Assembly: GCF_902806685.2 (NCBI RefSeq)
Contig: NC_048555.1
Coordinates: 2,666,001-2,730,000, forward strand
DNA length: 64,000 nucleotides
DNA from: Maniola hyperantus
Taxonomy: Eukaryota; Arthropoda; Insecta; Lepidoptera; Nymphalidae
Reading direction: 5' to 3'
Both the position numbers and the translations under genes were made by a program. The first letter of the stretch is position 1; each line of letters starts with the position of its first letter. Below, piece after piece: positions 52,572-63,639 of the stretch. The notes under the pieces are model-generated. The model was not told the origin of the DNA. It worked only from the letters and a program-made list of their open reading frames with translations, and did not search any database.

Positions 52572-52772
52572 AAACTAGCTTATGCTCACGACTTTGTCCG
52601 CGTGGACTACACAAATTTAAAACCCCTATTTGTCCCTTGGGGATTGAATTTTCAAAAATCCTTTCTTAGCGGATGTTTACGTCATTATAGCTATCTGCAT
52701 GCCAAATTTTAGCCCGATGCGTCCAGTAGTCACTCAGTCAGTCAGTCACCTTTTCGTTTTATATATTTCGAT
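52572..52772 (+). repeat. Family A3
   Basis: 'actagcttatgctcacgact' to 'ttcgttttatatatttcga'. Confidence 0.83.
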
Positions 52773-52879
52773 AATGGGGATTGCAACAGAAGATAAAATA
52801 AATATGGGTTTAATATTATTGTTAGTAAGCTTTGGGGATGAATTGTATTTTAAAAGATTTTTATTAGAAAATGGATACC

Positions 52880-53165
52880 TAAAGGCTACTTTTTATCCCG
52901 AAAAATAAAAGATTTCTCGTGGGACTTTAAAAAAACCAAAACTAACAATGTGGAAGTCGCAGGCATCATCTAGTATCACTATAAAATTATAGTGTTTGTT
53001 TGTTGGCTAATACATTTGTTGATTTATCCTTCAATCACGTCGCAACCTAACCTAACCTATAGTTTAAAATCCTGAAGAGTGTTCCTCATTCAAGAAAATC
53101 AAAGATTTTCCACGGGATTTTTAAAACCTAAATCCACGTAGATAAAATAGGCATAATCTACTATA
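52880..53165 (-). repeat. Family A remnants
   Basis: Two decayed ends: 52880-52975 ('aagtcgcaggcatcatctag') and 52985-53165 ('ttcaatcacgtcgcaacc'). Confidence 0.65.
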
Positions 53166-53282
53166 GTATACTAATAAGTATACTAGGCATAAATAGGACA
53201 ACAAAATCAGGGGCACAAACTAGTATGCCTACTATAAGTAGTAGAACAAAGGCAATAACAATAATACATTGAATGTGAAGAA

Positions 53283-53400
53283 CGGGTTACGAGTTGCAGA
53301 GCTCGGTGCGGTTATGCTGGTTCGTGATTTAATGTGCGTCTGGGCATATAAACGTGAGACGAGGAAACTAGATGTATGGGGTTATTCGGGAATCACCAGC
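53283..53400 (+). repeat. TATA-bearing repeat array, unit 5 (outlier)
   Basis: 'gttacgagttgcagagctcg', 'gtgatttaatgtgcgtctgg' and 'gcatataaacgtgagacgag' align to the promoter-like core, about 1.1 kb beyond unit 4. Confidence 0.7.
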
Positions 53401-53936
53401 TTCGTTGCTGGGATTTATAGGTTTTGAATTTGCTAAATGAGTGTTATAACTTAGGGAATACCCATTTTCTTCGTATTTGTTTCTTGAAGTGAACTTCTTT
53501 ATTGATTTAAAATAAGCTAAAAAGCAATGACAGTCTAGTAATTATGACTTAGACCTCTATTTGGGGGTCCAAAGAGGTTTGGTTCAGTAAATTGATTAAC
53601 AGACAGACGGGCAAACAACCATGAATTTTTATGTTTCAGATGGGTATTAGTCTAAATACTGTAGCAGTCGACAGCCCTACAAAACCGAGTCTTTCTAAAG
53701 CCCTCATTAAGACTGGCTTTACTCAGAAACCTTAATTATGGTGTAATTTTATGTTTAACTTTAGACTTACTTGTACTGTAGGAACTTATAGTATAGCTTA
53801 TTTTAAAAGCGTCACCTTAATTAACAACAGAAAGTCAGGTTTAATTTTCTTTTAAAGAAAAATGTTCATTTAATGAGAAGTTTATGGTCCATACAGTGTT
53901 ATCACATCTACTAATTAAAATAAGTACTATACGGGA
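53401..53936. other. Unassigned DNA
   Basis: Nothing was recognised. Confidence 0.35.
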
Positions 53937-54118
53937 TTTTAAAAACCTAAATCCACGCGGACGTCAGCAGAAGTCGCGGGCATCAGCTAGTTTTCAATAT
54001 TCGGTTATATCTAAGTGAACTTTATTCCTAGTAAGTAAAGTATTCTGAATAAAAAATCATCATCATTATCAACCCGTCGCCGGCTCTCCACTGAGGATGC
54101 ATCTTCTCTCAGAATGAA
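53937..54118 (+). repeat. Segmental duplication, copy 2
   Basis: Partner of 48433-48615; shared unique part at 53990-54076. An extra 'tcagcag' sits inside the family A edge here. Confidence 0.88.
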
Positions 54119-54350
54119 AATATTTTGGCCATAGTCTACCACGCTGGCCAAGTGTGGATTGGGAGACTTCACACATCTTTGAGTACATTATGGAGAATTC
54201 TCGGGTATGCAGGTTTCCTCGTTTTTCCTCGACCGTTAAAGCAAGTTAATTGCTTGAAACCTACCTAACCATGTATGCCCGGGATCGAACTCCCGATCTC
54301 CCTAATAGGAGCCGAACGTGGATGTTTAACCATTAGGCTATCACGGCTTT
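54057..54350 (-). mobile_element. tRNA-derived SINE (family C)
   Basis: From 'tcatcatcattatcaaccc' to the tRNA-like head ('gggatcgaactcccgatc', 'ccattaggctatcacggc'). Nearly complete. Confidence 0.86.
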
Positions 54351-54649
54351 TAGCACGGAACAAAAAATTATAAAGTTTAATTATCTACGTTTCCCTTCTG
54401 CTCGAACCTTTTGGCACGCATTGAATCAGACGTAATATCGGAGCTGTTGAAAAAACTTCGCGGCCGCCATTTGCTTTTTCAGGTCATTGCGCATCGACAA
54501 AATGGCCGGCGGACTTTTATTACATTCACTTGGACAAGAGAGCGGTTTTACGAAGCCATTGTTTTGACCTCACGATAAATTCTTTGCTGCTGTTTAAGTA
54601 AAAAAGGTGAAAAATCTTTTCCTGTATTTAAAAGACCCTATTCGTTGTC
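54351..54649. other. Unassigned DNA
   Basis: No feature was recognised. Confidence 0.35.
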
Positions 54650-54890
54650 CTCATAATCATCATCATCGTCATCATTGTTAACCGATACACGTCCACAGCT
54701 GGACATAGGTCAGCCACGGTCTTGCTTTCTATATTGGTATCTGTATCCGGAAGTAGCATAGAAAGAAAGAAAAGACGTTTATTTACAAAACTGCGCCACA
54801 CATCACATCTTAGAACTAAGAGCTGGTTATTCCGGCGCTTCTTCCACCTGAGAACAAGCAAAAGAAGCGCCGGAACAAACTGTCATGTAT
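54650..54890. repeat. RTE scrap plus retroposon tail
   Basis: 54650-54725 is an RTE 3' scrap, minus orientation ('accgatacacgtccacagct'). 54760-54890 ('aaaactgcgccacacatcac', 'ttccggcgcttcttcc') has a diverged partner at 56360-56490. Confidence 0.6.
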
Positions 54891-54924
54891 AACAAACATA
54901 GATAGGACATATTAGTATCATATA

Positions 54925-55371
54925 CAGGGTGTAACCAGAACGCTAGCAAAAACTTAGCGTTATTGTTATACTACCTAAACACAATCCAATACCAATAACC
55001 ATTTTGTAGTTTTAGTGATTTAATATTTTTCAAATCCGCAATGTTGGCGGCGTGCAAAACTCGGGTCAATACCTCGCCTACGACGTGGCATTGACTCTGA
55101 GTGGCCTATTTACGCAACGTTCGTTGACCTCTAGCAAAACTCGGGTCAATACCTCGCCTACGACGTGGCATTGACTCTGAGTGGCCTATTTACGCAACGT
55201 TCGTTGACCTCTAGCATCAGTCAAATGTTTTAGTTGCAATATATCGTAAACTTTTACAAAATTATAGGATTTTTATCTTTTTTTTTCGCGTATTTTTTTG
55301 TGGTATACTTATCAGTAATCATCAGTTCTATCACCCGTCTTTGTGTTTGCCAGCGTTCTGGTTACACCCTG
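54925..55371. mobile_element. MITE with CAGGGTGTAACC ends, copy 3, with internal tandem duplication
   Basis: The 447-bp element is flanked by TA on both sides (54923-54924 and 55372-55373) and lies in the opposite orientation to copies 1 and 2. An exact 80-bp tandem duplication (55055-55134 and 55135-55214) explains its extra length. Confidence 0.92.
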
Positions 55372-55959
55372 TATACTTACGAGTGTATCAGATTCCACCC
55401 AAGCGAAGCCGGGTGTATCAGCTAGTTTATAATATTAGTATGGATGATTAATGGAAGGGGCTACTAAAACTGACTTGCGACTTGAAGAAATTTCAAATAT
55501 TACGATTGAAATTGTAAAATAAGAAACTTTTTCCACTATAATTATATTCATACTACCTACCATAGGAAACAAGGATTCAAATATCGAGCTGGATTTCAGG
55601 CTTTGAGCATTAGAATATTAAGTATATTTATTATGAACCTTTATTACAAGAAACAACAAGCTTAGGTAGGTACCTACTTAGGAACATTATCCGCAAAAAC
55701 AAAATCTATTTTCGTTCTATAGACACTGATAGACGTGAGCTACTCTCTTTAAAAGAGACTGTGAGAATTTAGGTTATTATACCTATAAATATTTTATCTC
55801 GCGAAAGCCTGCGCGAAAAGTAATAAAACAAACTGGGTTCACACTAGACGAGTTACCTTGCTCGCATTTTGTTTGCGCTTGTGGTTACGCGTAACACTAT
55901 GTACCAACTTAACCAGTTTATGTCTAAACACCCCACAGTGCTGTTTTGTAGTTAACTAG

Positions 55960-56173
55960 GAATTCCTGCGATTTAGTCCACATGGATTTAGGTTTTTGAA
56001 TATCTCGAGAGAACTCTTTAAATCGGGATAAAAAGTAGCTTTTGTTCGTCCGCACGATACAAGTTAACCCTGTATCTTTCGTCAAAATAAGTCAAAGGGA
56101 TTAGCCACGAAATGTTAACAGACTGAAGATAGATAGATACACTTTCGCATTTGTAATAATAATATTAGTATGA
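55960..56173 (+). repeat. Family A2, decayed
   Basis: 'ttcctgcgatttagtccaca' to 'aataatattagtatgaatt'. Confidence 0.75.
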
Positions 56174-57642
56174 ATTCTCTCACTCTCTAATTAACAGCCA
56201 GTTATAATAGTATGGCATGGTATCCTATAGGAATTTCTCTGAAAATAGACCCTATCTATGTTGTCATTTCGTATCTAATCGATACATAAGAAGATCCCTT
56301 ATGAAATCGCCCTAAATTGTACAAAAGTTTATGTAGATTTCTGATTTATGAAGTAACTTGAGTAATTAAAGAAAGAAAGGAAGAAGAAGAAAGAAGAGAA
56401 ATACTTTTGTATTCGAAAGCTGTGCCACACACTACCAATTATCTACCTACGGGTTAGATTATCCCGGCGCCTCTAATACTTGAGCATTTAAGACAAAAGT
56501 CTAGATGATAGACTAGTAAATATAATTCTGGCTTGACTGCCAACCGTAGCGTAGCGGTATCTAGCTCTAAACGTAATATTAGCGAACCGTTCCTTCAGCG
56601 AACATTATTGCAAATATGCCTCGAGTCTGGCCTTGGCTTACATAAATGCTTCAGTATGGAAATAACTATATATTTTTATATGTATACGCTATAATGGCCT
56701 ACATCCAATATTGTTGAGACTAAACAAACTTCGCACGTCACAAACACTACCTACCGTAACATTGAGATGTTTTCAAGCTATTTCCGTGATTATTTCTCAA
56801 AGAATAAAGCCCGTAATGGCATGTAGCTATAGTTGTCGTATACCACTTTTTTATTACCTATACAAATACCGCAATATTTTCCGAAAGTTGTTCGAAACAA
56901 ACAAATATTGTAGCTTTTCTAGTTTACAAGCGGTCCCTATTAGAGAAGTCGAATTAAAAAACAAAAGTTTCTTCGCCGCTTCACGTACAATTTAACTTTG
57001 AATCTATTTGCTTAACTAGATAGAGGGAGAATTTTCTTTTATTGCCTCGCGTTTTTCAACTTCTTTTCTTTTTTAATACAATATTTTTCTTTGGATTTAG
57101 TTGAGGCGAAATTATTGAGAAAATAATGTGTCATATAAATTCTTTCGTATGCAGATTGATTGAGCTAGCCATACTTATAAATTATAAGTTAATGTCATCT
57201 ATAGAAACAGCACTATTTTAGGCCCCACCCATCAACGAGTTGTCGCTTCGATGAAGCGGGCTCTTAAACAAGTAATTTAAAAGTTTTCGAAAAAACCCTT
57301 ACTGCGTTTGCAGTGCATCCTTTACAGCCCACTTTAAAGTGCATACAGTTTTGATTTTTTAAGAATTTATGAACCCAGTGACACTCGCGACATCAAGACA
57401 AAATCGACATTTATCGAAAATCGGTTGAGACGTTGAGTAGTTATGAGTGAACTTAGAAACACACATACATATATACAGGTCAAACACGTAACACTTATTT
57501 GGGCTTTACCCCGTCGCGTCGCGTCGAATAAAAAAAACCGGTGCTTCGGTTTAAATTCTCCCCATAGATTTATATAGAAAAATATTTTACCGGATCTAAA
57601 CTGTAGCCTGATCGACTCTATTGTGTGACTAAGCCTTAGTTT
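56174..57642. other. Unassigned DNA
   Basis: Apart from the scrap at 56360-56490, no gene or repeat was recognised. A 94-codon plus ORF at 56711-56995 and a 103-codon minus ORF at 57367-57678 show no domains. Confidence 0.4.
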
Positions 57643-58199
57643 GAAAAACCGGCCAAGTGCGTGGCGGGCCACGCGCAATGTTGGGTTCCGTAGTCACAAT
57701 CCTCGAAAAACAGATATAACTCCTTAACCTGTGAACCGTACTTAGCCATTATAGTTTTCCTTTGTAATTGATTATATATACTACTGCTGTGAAATTTTTT
57801 ACGTTCCTATATACTACCATTTGGCTGATAGAGGGGGGAGACACTTGGCTCTCATAAAAATTAGCACTTTAAAACAGCATATTTTACAAACGGATCTAGA
57901 AATCGAAAAATTATGTTCCCACACCCACAGTATTTTTAAAAGACCTATTCAACGATACCCCACTTTAGGGGGTAGACGAGAAAAAAAATCCATCCCCAAT
58001 TTACATGTAGGGCAGCTACCCTAAAAAAATATTTATCAAAATTTTATTTCAGCACTTTGTCGGCGTGATTAATATTTAAGCCCATGCCAAATTACAGATT
58101 TCTAACACTAATAGACTCTGAGATTAACCGAGGACGGACGGACAGACGGACGGACATGGCGAAACTATAAGGGTTCCTTGTTTACTACGGAACCCTAAA
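57643..58199 (+). repeat. Family B variant, longest
   Basis: Head 'aaaccggccaagtgcgtggc', 'caatgttgggttccgtagtc'; tail (GACG)n tract, 'tataagggttccttgtttac' and 'tacggaaccctaaaaatggc'. The middle (about 400 bp) shares little with the main family, but the ends are the same. Confidence 0.8.
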
Positions 58200-58449
58200 A
58201 ATGGCACTTACCTGCAAACAATGAAACCCATTTCACTGTTCCTACTCATTCATTCGAATTGCGTGACCAGGTTTGAATGTAACCAACCAATGACTATACT
58301 TATAAATATATACTTATAAACTATGTAAAATAAAATGGCTAACGCATATTATAGACAGACAGATAAATAGATATACGGACAGACATGGATTAACAACTAA
58401 AAGGAAACTAAGTACTACAATCACTAACATAGTACGCACTCGCACAGTT

Positions 58450-58876
58450 TTTTTAGGGTTCCAAACCTCAAAAGGAACCCTTATAGGATCACTTCGTTGT
58501 CTGTCTGTCTGTCTGTCTATCCGTCTGTCTGTCGTGTCTCTCTACAGGGTACTTCCTGTTCACATAGAATCATGAAATTTGGCAGATAGGCAGGTCTTAT
58601 AGACACGTAAGGGAAGAAATCCGAAAACCGTTAATTTGTGGTTTTATATCACAAAAAAAATTAAAATGTGTTCATGAACCCAACTTCAACGTAAGATTAA
58701 TTAATATACCTACCAAGTAGGATATCATATGAAAGGGCTTTACCTGTACATTCTAAATAGATATTTATTTACTTTTATGCATAATAGTTATTTCACGTGA
58801 AAAATGACGAAAAAATACGACTGTAGTATGGAACCCTCGGTGCGCGATTCTGACTCGCACATAGCCGGTTTTTTCT
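58450..58876 (-). repeat. Family B, full length
   Basis: 'tttagggttccaaacctcaa' to 'tctgactcgcacatagccgg', with a (CTGT)n tract at 58501-58532. Confidence 0.85.
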
Positions 58877-59200
58877 TTATGTAAAAAGTTTGAGAAAACA
58901 ACCCAATTTAAATCATTACGCCTCCTTCACACCACCCAAATCCCAATTCATAGAAACGAATGGAACGCAATTTTTTATGGCGCTGTAAAACTGTGAACGC
59001 GTCTGACAATGACGTAGCGACGGAAACATTTGATTCATTCATTTTTATTGCCCAGCAAATTTATAATTCCTGTTTTTCGCTTGATGCCATATTTTTTTGT
59101 CTGAACATGGTTGCTTAGGGTTCATAAATTATTTAATATGATGTTCTACTCGCATTGGAATGAAATCAAATGTATTTATTGTCATGTAAGACAACTTACA
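58877..59200. other. Unassigned DNA
   Basis: Nothing was recognised. Confidence 0.35.
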
Positions 59201-59520
59201 AAAGCTGTGATAGCCTAGCGGTTAGGACGTCCGCCTACTAATCGGAGGTCGGTGGTTTGATCCCGGGTACACACCTCTAACTTTTCGGAGTTATGTGCGT
59301 TTTGTTTAGTTAAATATCACTTCCTTTAACGGTGAAGGAAAAACATCATGAGGAAACGTGCATGCCTGAGAGTTCTCCATAATGTTCTCAAAGGTGTGTG
59401 AAGTCTACCAATCCGCACAAGGTCAGCGTGGTAGAATGTGGCCAAAACCCTTCTCACTCTGGAGAGGAGACCCGTGCTCTATAGTGAGTCGGCGAAGGGT
59501 TGATCATGATGATAATGATG
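59201..59520 (+). mobile_element. tRNA-derived SINE (family C), full length
   Basis: Head 'aaagctgtgatagcctagcg' with box B 'ggtttgatcccgg', body and tail 'gatcatgatgataatgatg'. Useful as a reference for the interrupted copy at 13788. Confidence 0.9.
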
Positions 59521-59689
59521 AAGACAACTTATGCCACTTATGCTATGTCAAAACTCTATCACTAGCCGTGACATATAGACACAGACAGATAGTCGGACGG
59601 AATAAAAAATCATGCTAAGAAAACAAGCTTTCGTAAAAATGAGAGCATAATCATAAGGCTTCACCAATCGAGCTCATAGATAAGTGCCT

Positions 59690-59930
59690 AGATGATGCCG
59701 GCGACTTCTTCCGTGTGGATTTATCCCGTGGGAACTCTTTGATTTGCCGGGATAAAAAGCATATGTCCTTCCACGAGATGCAAGCTATCTCTGTACCAAA
59801 TTACCGACGTCAAAATCGGTTGAATGGACCGGCCGTGAAAGGCTAGCAGACAGACAGATAGACAGACAGACAGACAGAAAAATAGACATGATAGACAGAC
59901 ATACTTTCGCATTTATAATATTTGTATGGA
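59690..59930 (+). repeat. Family A2
   Basis: 'gatgatgccggcgacttctt' to 'gcatttataatatttgtatg', with (GACA)n at 59849-59878. Confidence 0.85.
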
Positions 59931-59963
59931 AGTGTGGATTAACTTCATCATGATTTAGATAAT

Positions 59964-60182
59964 ACTAGATGATGCCTTCGACTTCGTACGCGTGGATTTA
60001 GATTTTAAAAAATCCCGCGGCAGCACTTCGATTTTCCGGGATCAAAGTAGTCTATGTCCTTCCCCGGGATGCAAACTATCTATGTACCAAATTTCATCAA
60101 AATCGGTAAAACGGGTGAACCGTGAAAAACTAGCAGACAGACAGACCAGACGGACAGACACACTTTCGCATTTATAATATTA
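59964..60182 (+). repeat. Family A2
   Basis: 'tagatgatgccttcgacttc' to 'tcgcatttataatattaag'. Tandem-like with the previous copy. Confidence 0.85.
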
Positions 60183-60441
60183 AGTATCGATTATATTTTC
60201 TTGCTTCTCTAAAGAAAAGGTACTGAACAGTTTGTATCAGTTGGTACAACAATAGTGTGCCGGATGAGGTTTGACCTAATACAGTCGACTGAAGTTCAAA
60301 CCGGCAACTTTTCTAATCTCGGACGGCTCTCATATAGAGTAAATAGAGCCTTTTACAAGTCTGTAAAAAGGTTCGTACATACATCTGTCTATTTTCATTT
60401 GTACATGCAATATAAGACTTCCCGGACTTTTTAATTATTAG

Positions 60442-60650
60442 GAACTAGCTGATGCCGCGACTTCATACGCGTGGATTTAGGTTTTTAAAAATCCCGTGGG
60501 AACTCTTTGATTTTCCGGGATAAAAAGTAGTCTATGTCACGCTCCAGGTTTTTAACTATACCAACCCAAAAAATACGTTGATCCGTTGCTCCGTTGCGTG
60601 ATTGAAGGACAAACCAACAAACAAACACACTTTCTCATTTATAATATGGG
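60442..60650 (+). repeat. Family A1
   Basis: 'aactagctgatgccgcgact' to 'tctcatttataatatgggt'. Confidence 0.86.
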
Positions 60651-60708
60651 TACTGATTGCGGGTGATTGTAATCACACTAGCTAATCAAATGAAGATACA
60701 TTATGACG

Positions 60709-60790
60709 ACCTCCCTGGCGCAGTGGTAAGCGTTATGGTCTTATATGTGGGAGGTCCCAGGTTCTATTCCCGGCAGGGGCAATTTGGATA
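60709..60790 (+). mobile_element. tRNA-headed SINE, third type, head only
   Basis: 'cctccctggcgcagtggta' (box A) and 'ccaggttctattcccgg' (box B) followed by 'caggggcaatttgg'. The 3' part is absent, replaced by a family A2 copy. Confidence 0.75.
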
Positions 60791-60810
60791 CTAACAATAT
60801 CCATAAAGTC

Positions 60811-61020
60811 CATATCCATACTAATATTATAAATGCGAAAGTGTGTCTGTCTGTCTGTCCGTCTGTTAGCTTTTCACGGCTCATCCGTTTCACCGATTTC
60901 GATGAAATTTGGTACAGAGATAGCTTGCATCCTGGGGAAGGACATAGGCTACTTTTGATCCCGGAAAATTAAAGAGTTCCCATGGAATTTTCCACGCGGA
61001 CGAAGTTGCAGGCATTATCT
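60811..61020 (-). repeat. Family A2
   Basis: 'atccatactaatattataaa' to 'acgaagttgcaggcattat'. Confidence 0.86.
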
Positions 61021-61264
61021 ATTAATGCTGAGCTGGGGCCATTTCATCTTGTGCCAAGTGGGTGCAAGAACTCATTTTAGATTTAATTAATTATTAAGTA
61101 CTTCTTATTATCTACTAACTACGATCTACTAACCATTAATTTTAAGTTTGTTTGTACCTTAGGCATAAGATGAATAAATTAGTTTTCTTTCTTCTTTCTA
61201 TCTAGTATTTCTATAAGCCAAAATCCGTTTTATAGGATGTTTCTATTTTTAAGTGTTTGCAATA

Positions 61265-61428
61265 AAGAAAAGACCTGGGCGCGTTTGGAACCCTCGTAGC
61301 TTTAGTTTTAGTTTGCGTAATAATTTTCACCACTATATCTTACAAATCTAACACCATACCAGACCATCAATACGAGTAATTTATTACCTATTTTGAATAA
61401 ATCATTTGACTTTGACTTTGACTTTGAT
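61265..61428 (+). mobile_element. Family E retroposon with 3' satellite tail
   Basis: 'gaaaagacctgggcgcgttt' to 'aataaatcatttgactttg', ending in four TTTGAC-type units. This is the most complete E copy and shows the family's true 3' end. Confidence 0.85.
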
Positions 61429-61673
61429 GTTAGAAATTATAATTAAGTACGCGAACGAAGTCACGAGCAAAAGCCAGTTATCTACATAAGCAAGCAGATG
61501 CAAACATCATCCATTGTGAAAGTTAAACACAGTTTGCCAGCAGATTAAGGTTAAGACGGGCCTAAAAGCTTTTTTATTTATCCGTGCATATGCTACAAGC
61601 GATAAAAGTAAAATGGCCGCCTATTATGATGCCACTACAAACAAGGTGTTCCGGAGTTTTCTGTTTTATAGTT

Positions 61674-61897
61674 TAACTAGCTTAAGCTCGCGACTTCGTC
61701 CGCGTGGACTACACAAATTTCAAACCCCTGTTTCACCCCCTTAGGGGTTGAATTTTCAAAAATCCTTTCTTAGCGGATGCCTACGTCATAATAGCTATCT
61801 GCATGCCAAATTTCAGCCCGATTCGTCCTGTAGTTTGAGCTGTGCGTTGATAGATCAGTCAGTCAATCACCTTTTCCTTTTATATATATATATAGAC
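61674..61897 (+). repeat. Family A3
   Basis: 'actagcttaagctcgcgact' to 'ccttttatatatatatag'. Confidence 0.87.
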
Positions 61898-61971
61898 TAG
61901 CTGACCCACCAAGGCTTTGCTGGAGAGAAATTTTTGAAATTTGGAGAAGGGGTGAAAATCCTTCCGAAATG

Positions 61972-62077
61972 TGTGCCAAATGCGGATTGGCAGGCTTCAC
62001 ACATCTTTCAGAACATCAGTTGTCGGGAACTCTTAGGTATGAAGTTTTCCTCACGATATTTTCTTCCATCGTTAATT
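61972..62077 (-). repeat. Family C SINE fragment
   Basis: 'tgccaaatgcggattggca', 'cttcacacatctttcagaa' and 'ttcctcacgatattttctt'. Confidence 0.65.
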
Positions 62078-62284
62078 GTAGGAATAGTTTAATATGTTAT
62101 TTAAAAATTAGAAATGAATTACATTATGAGTGCCTAATACAATAAATAAAATAATCAATCACCATGTTAATTATTTTACTGTGCGTGTTGAACTGTTTAC
62201 ATAAATAACACTAATTCCGTATTTAGCTAATTGATGAAAAATACACGCACGCACAATATAAATGCGTCAAAAAAAGTAATAATC

Positions 62285-62425
62285 GTGGCAAACAATACAA
62301 TAGAATAGAATAGAAATATTTTTATTTAAATAAACTTTTACAAGAACTTTTGAATCGTTAAATGCATCTGCATCTAGTTCGGAATGCTTTTCCTACCGAG
62401 AAGAACCAGCAAGAAACTCGGAATT
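62285..62425. repeat. Retroposon tail
   Basis: (AATAG)n, 'ttatttaaataaacttttac', 'gttcggaatgcttttccta' and 'ccagcaagaaactcgg'. Related to 18945-19180. Confidence 0.6.
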
Positions 62426-62539
62426 GGAAACATGAAATGAAAAACGATAGTTGGGACGTTGTTTTTTTTTTGTTGGAGAAAACGGGAGTTGGCGAAAAAC
62501 CCAAAGAGTTAAATCAAAAAGGGGGAAATCACGGGAATT

Positions 62540-62720
62540 CAAAAAACCTAAATCTACTAAGATGAAGTCATGTGTTACAGAAATAAGTAGATTGCAGGAT
62601 CCAGGTTTTCCGAGATAAAATTAGCCTGTTTAGGCTAATTTTGTCTCGGAAAATCAAAGAGTTCCCACAGAATTTAAAAAAGAACTCAAATCTTTGCGGA
62701 TGAAGTCGTGGGATTCATCT
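62540..62720. repeat. Family A pieces with an inverted pair
   Basis: Arms 62606-62627 and 62632-62653 ('ttttccgagataaaattagc' and its complement) pair with one mismatch. They come from the family A phrase 'ttttccgggataaaaagtag' in two orientations. Confidence 0.75.
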
Positions 62721-63322
62721 AATGGCTTAAGAATAAAGCTTACAATGCCCAACAATATGAGCTTAATTTGACTGGTTATTACATAGGTTAGACAGGTTTG
62801 TATACAATCAGCACATTGGTAAGTACTTAGTAGTTTTGCTCTTCTTTATAAATGGAGTATTCCATTACAGAGTATCTGTTACTAAGAGAGTTTTTGATGT
62901 CTGATGTATGAAGTTTACTTCTCTATACAAGTATCTCAATGTGTAAGAACGTATACTTTGGTGATGTCATTGCGGTCGTTGATTGTGTTTGTTGCCCCAA
63001 TACGCCTGCAAACAAAGAGTTTTACGGCCGTACATTGGAGCGCTAATTAATAAGTAAGCCAACCTTAAATATCAGGAGGATATTAACCACTGAACTCTAT
63101 AATTAATAATATAAATAGGTCAATTTACTGCTATTATAAATATTGCTACTGCTATTATAATATAGTAGAAAGTAGGAGTAACTGTATTCCAAACCAGTGG
63201 TAAATTACTCTGACGATTCAAAAGCACTTGTAAAAGTTTGTTTGAACAATTTTTTTTTACTCTGAAGTACGAGGCGTGATAGTGAGAGTGCTTACTTTTG
63301 GTGCGTCTGTTTTATATTCCGT
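62721..63322. other. Unassigned AT-rich DNA
   Basis: Nothing was recognised. Confidence 0.4.
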
Positions 63323-63445
63323 AAAAAATGACTCCTTACGCGCCTTTTTAACTGTCATGTCAAAAGTACGGTTCACCTTTGAAATAAGGAATAAAATTGA
63401 CATGAAATTTGTCACAAATTTAAATGGCGTATGAGGACTCATTTT
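63323..63445. mobile_element. MITE with AAAAATGACTCC ends
   Basis: 'aaaaaatgactccttacgcg' and 'atgaggactcattttt' are imperfect terminal repeats. The interior 'ttgacatgaaatttgtcaca' matches the copy at 31949-32052. Confidence 0.75.
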
Positions 63446-63639
63446 TGACACATTATAATAGTTACACGTGTGGCTCATTTTTAAATAAACGTTTTTTACT
63501 CCACTCTCATGTACAGTTTTTAACAGACGGCATCCTTGCTATTTTGTTGATAATTTCTCATCCTGTATCTAAAAAAATAGAGCTTCAGGATCAAATAAAA
63601 TGCACTTAAACAGATAACCCTATTTCGTGAATTACAGGC

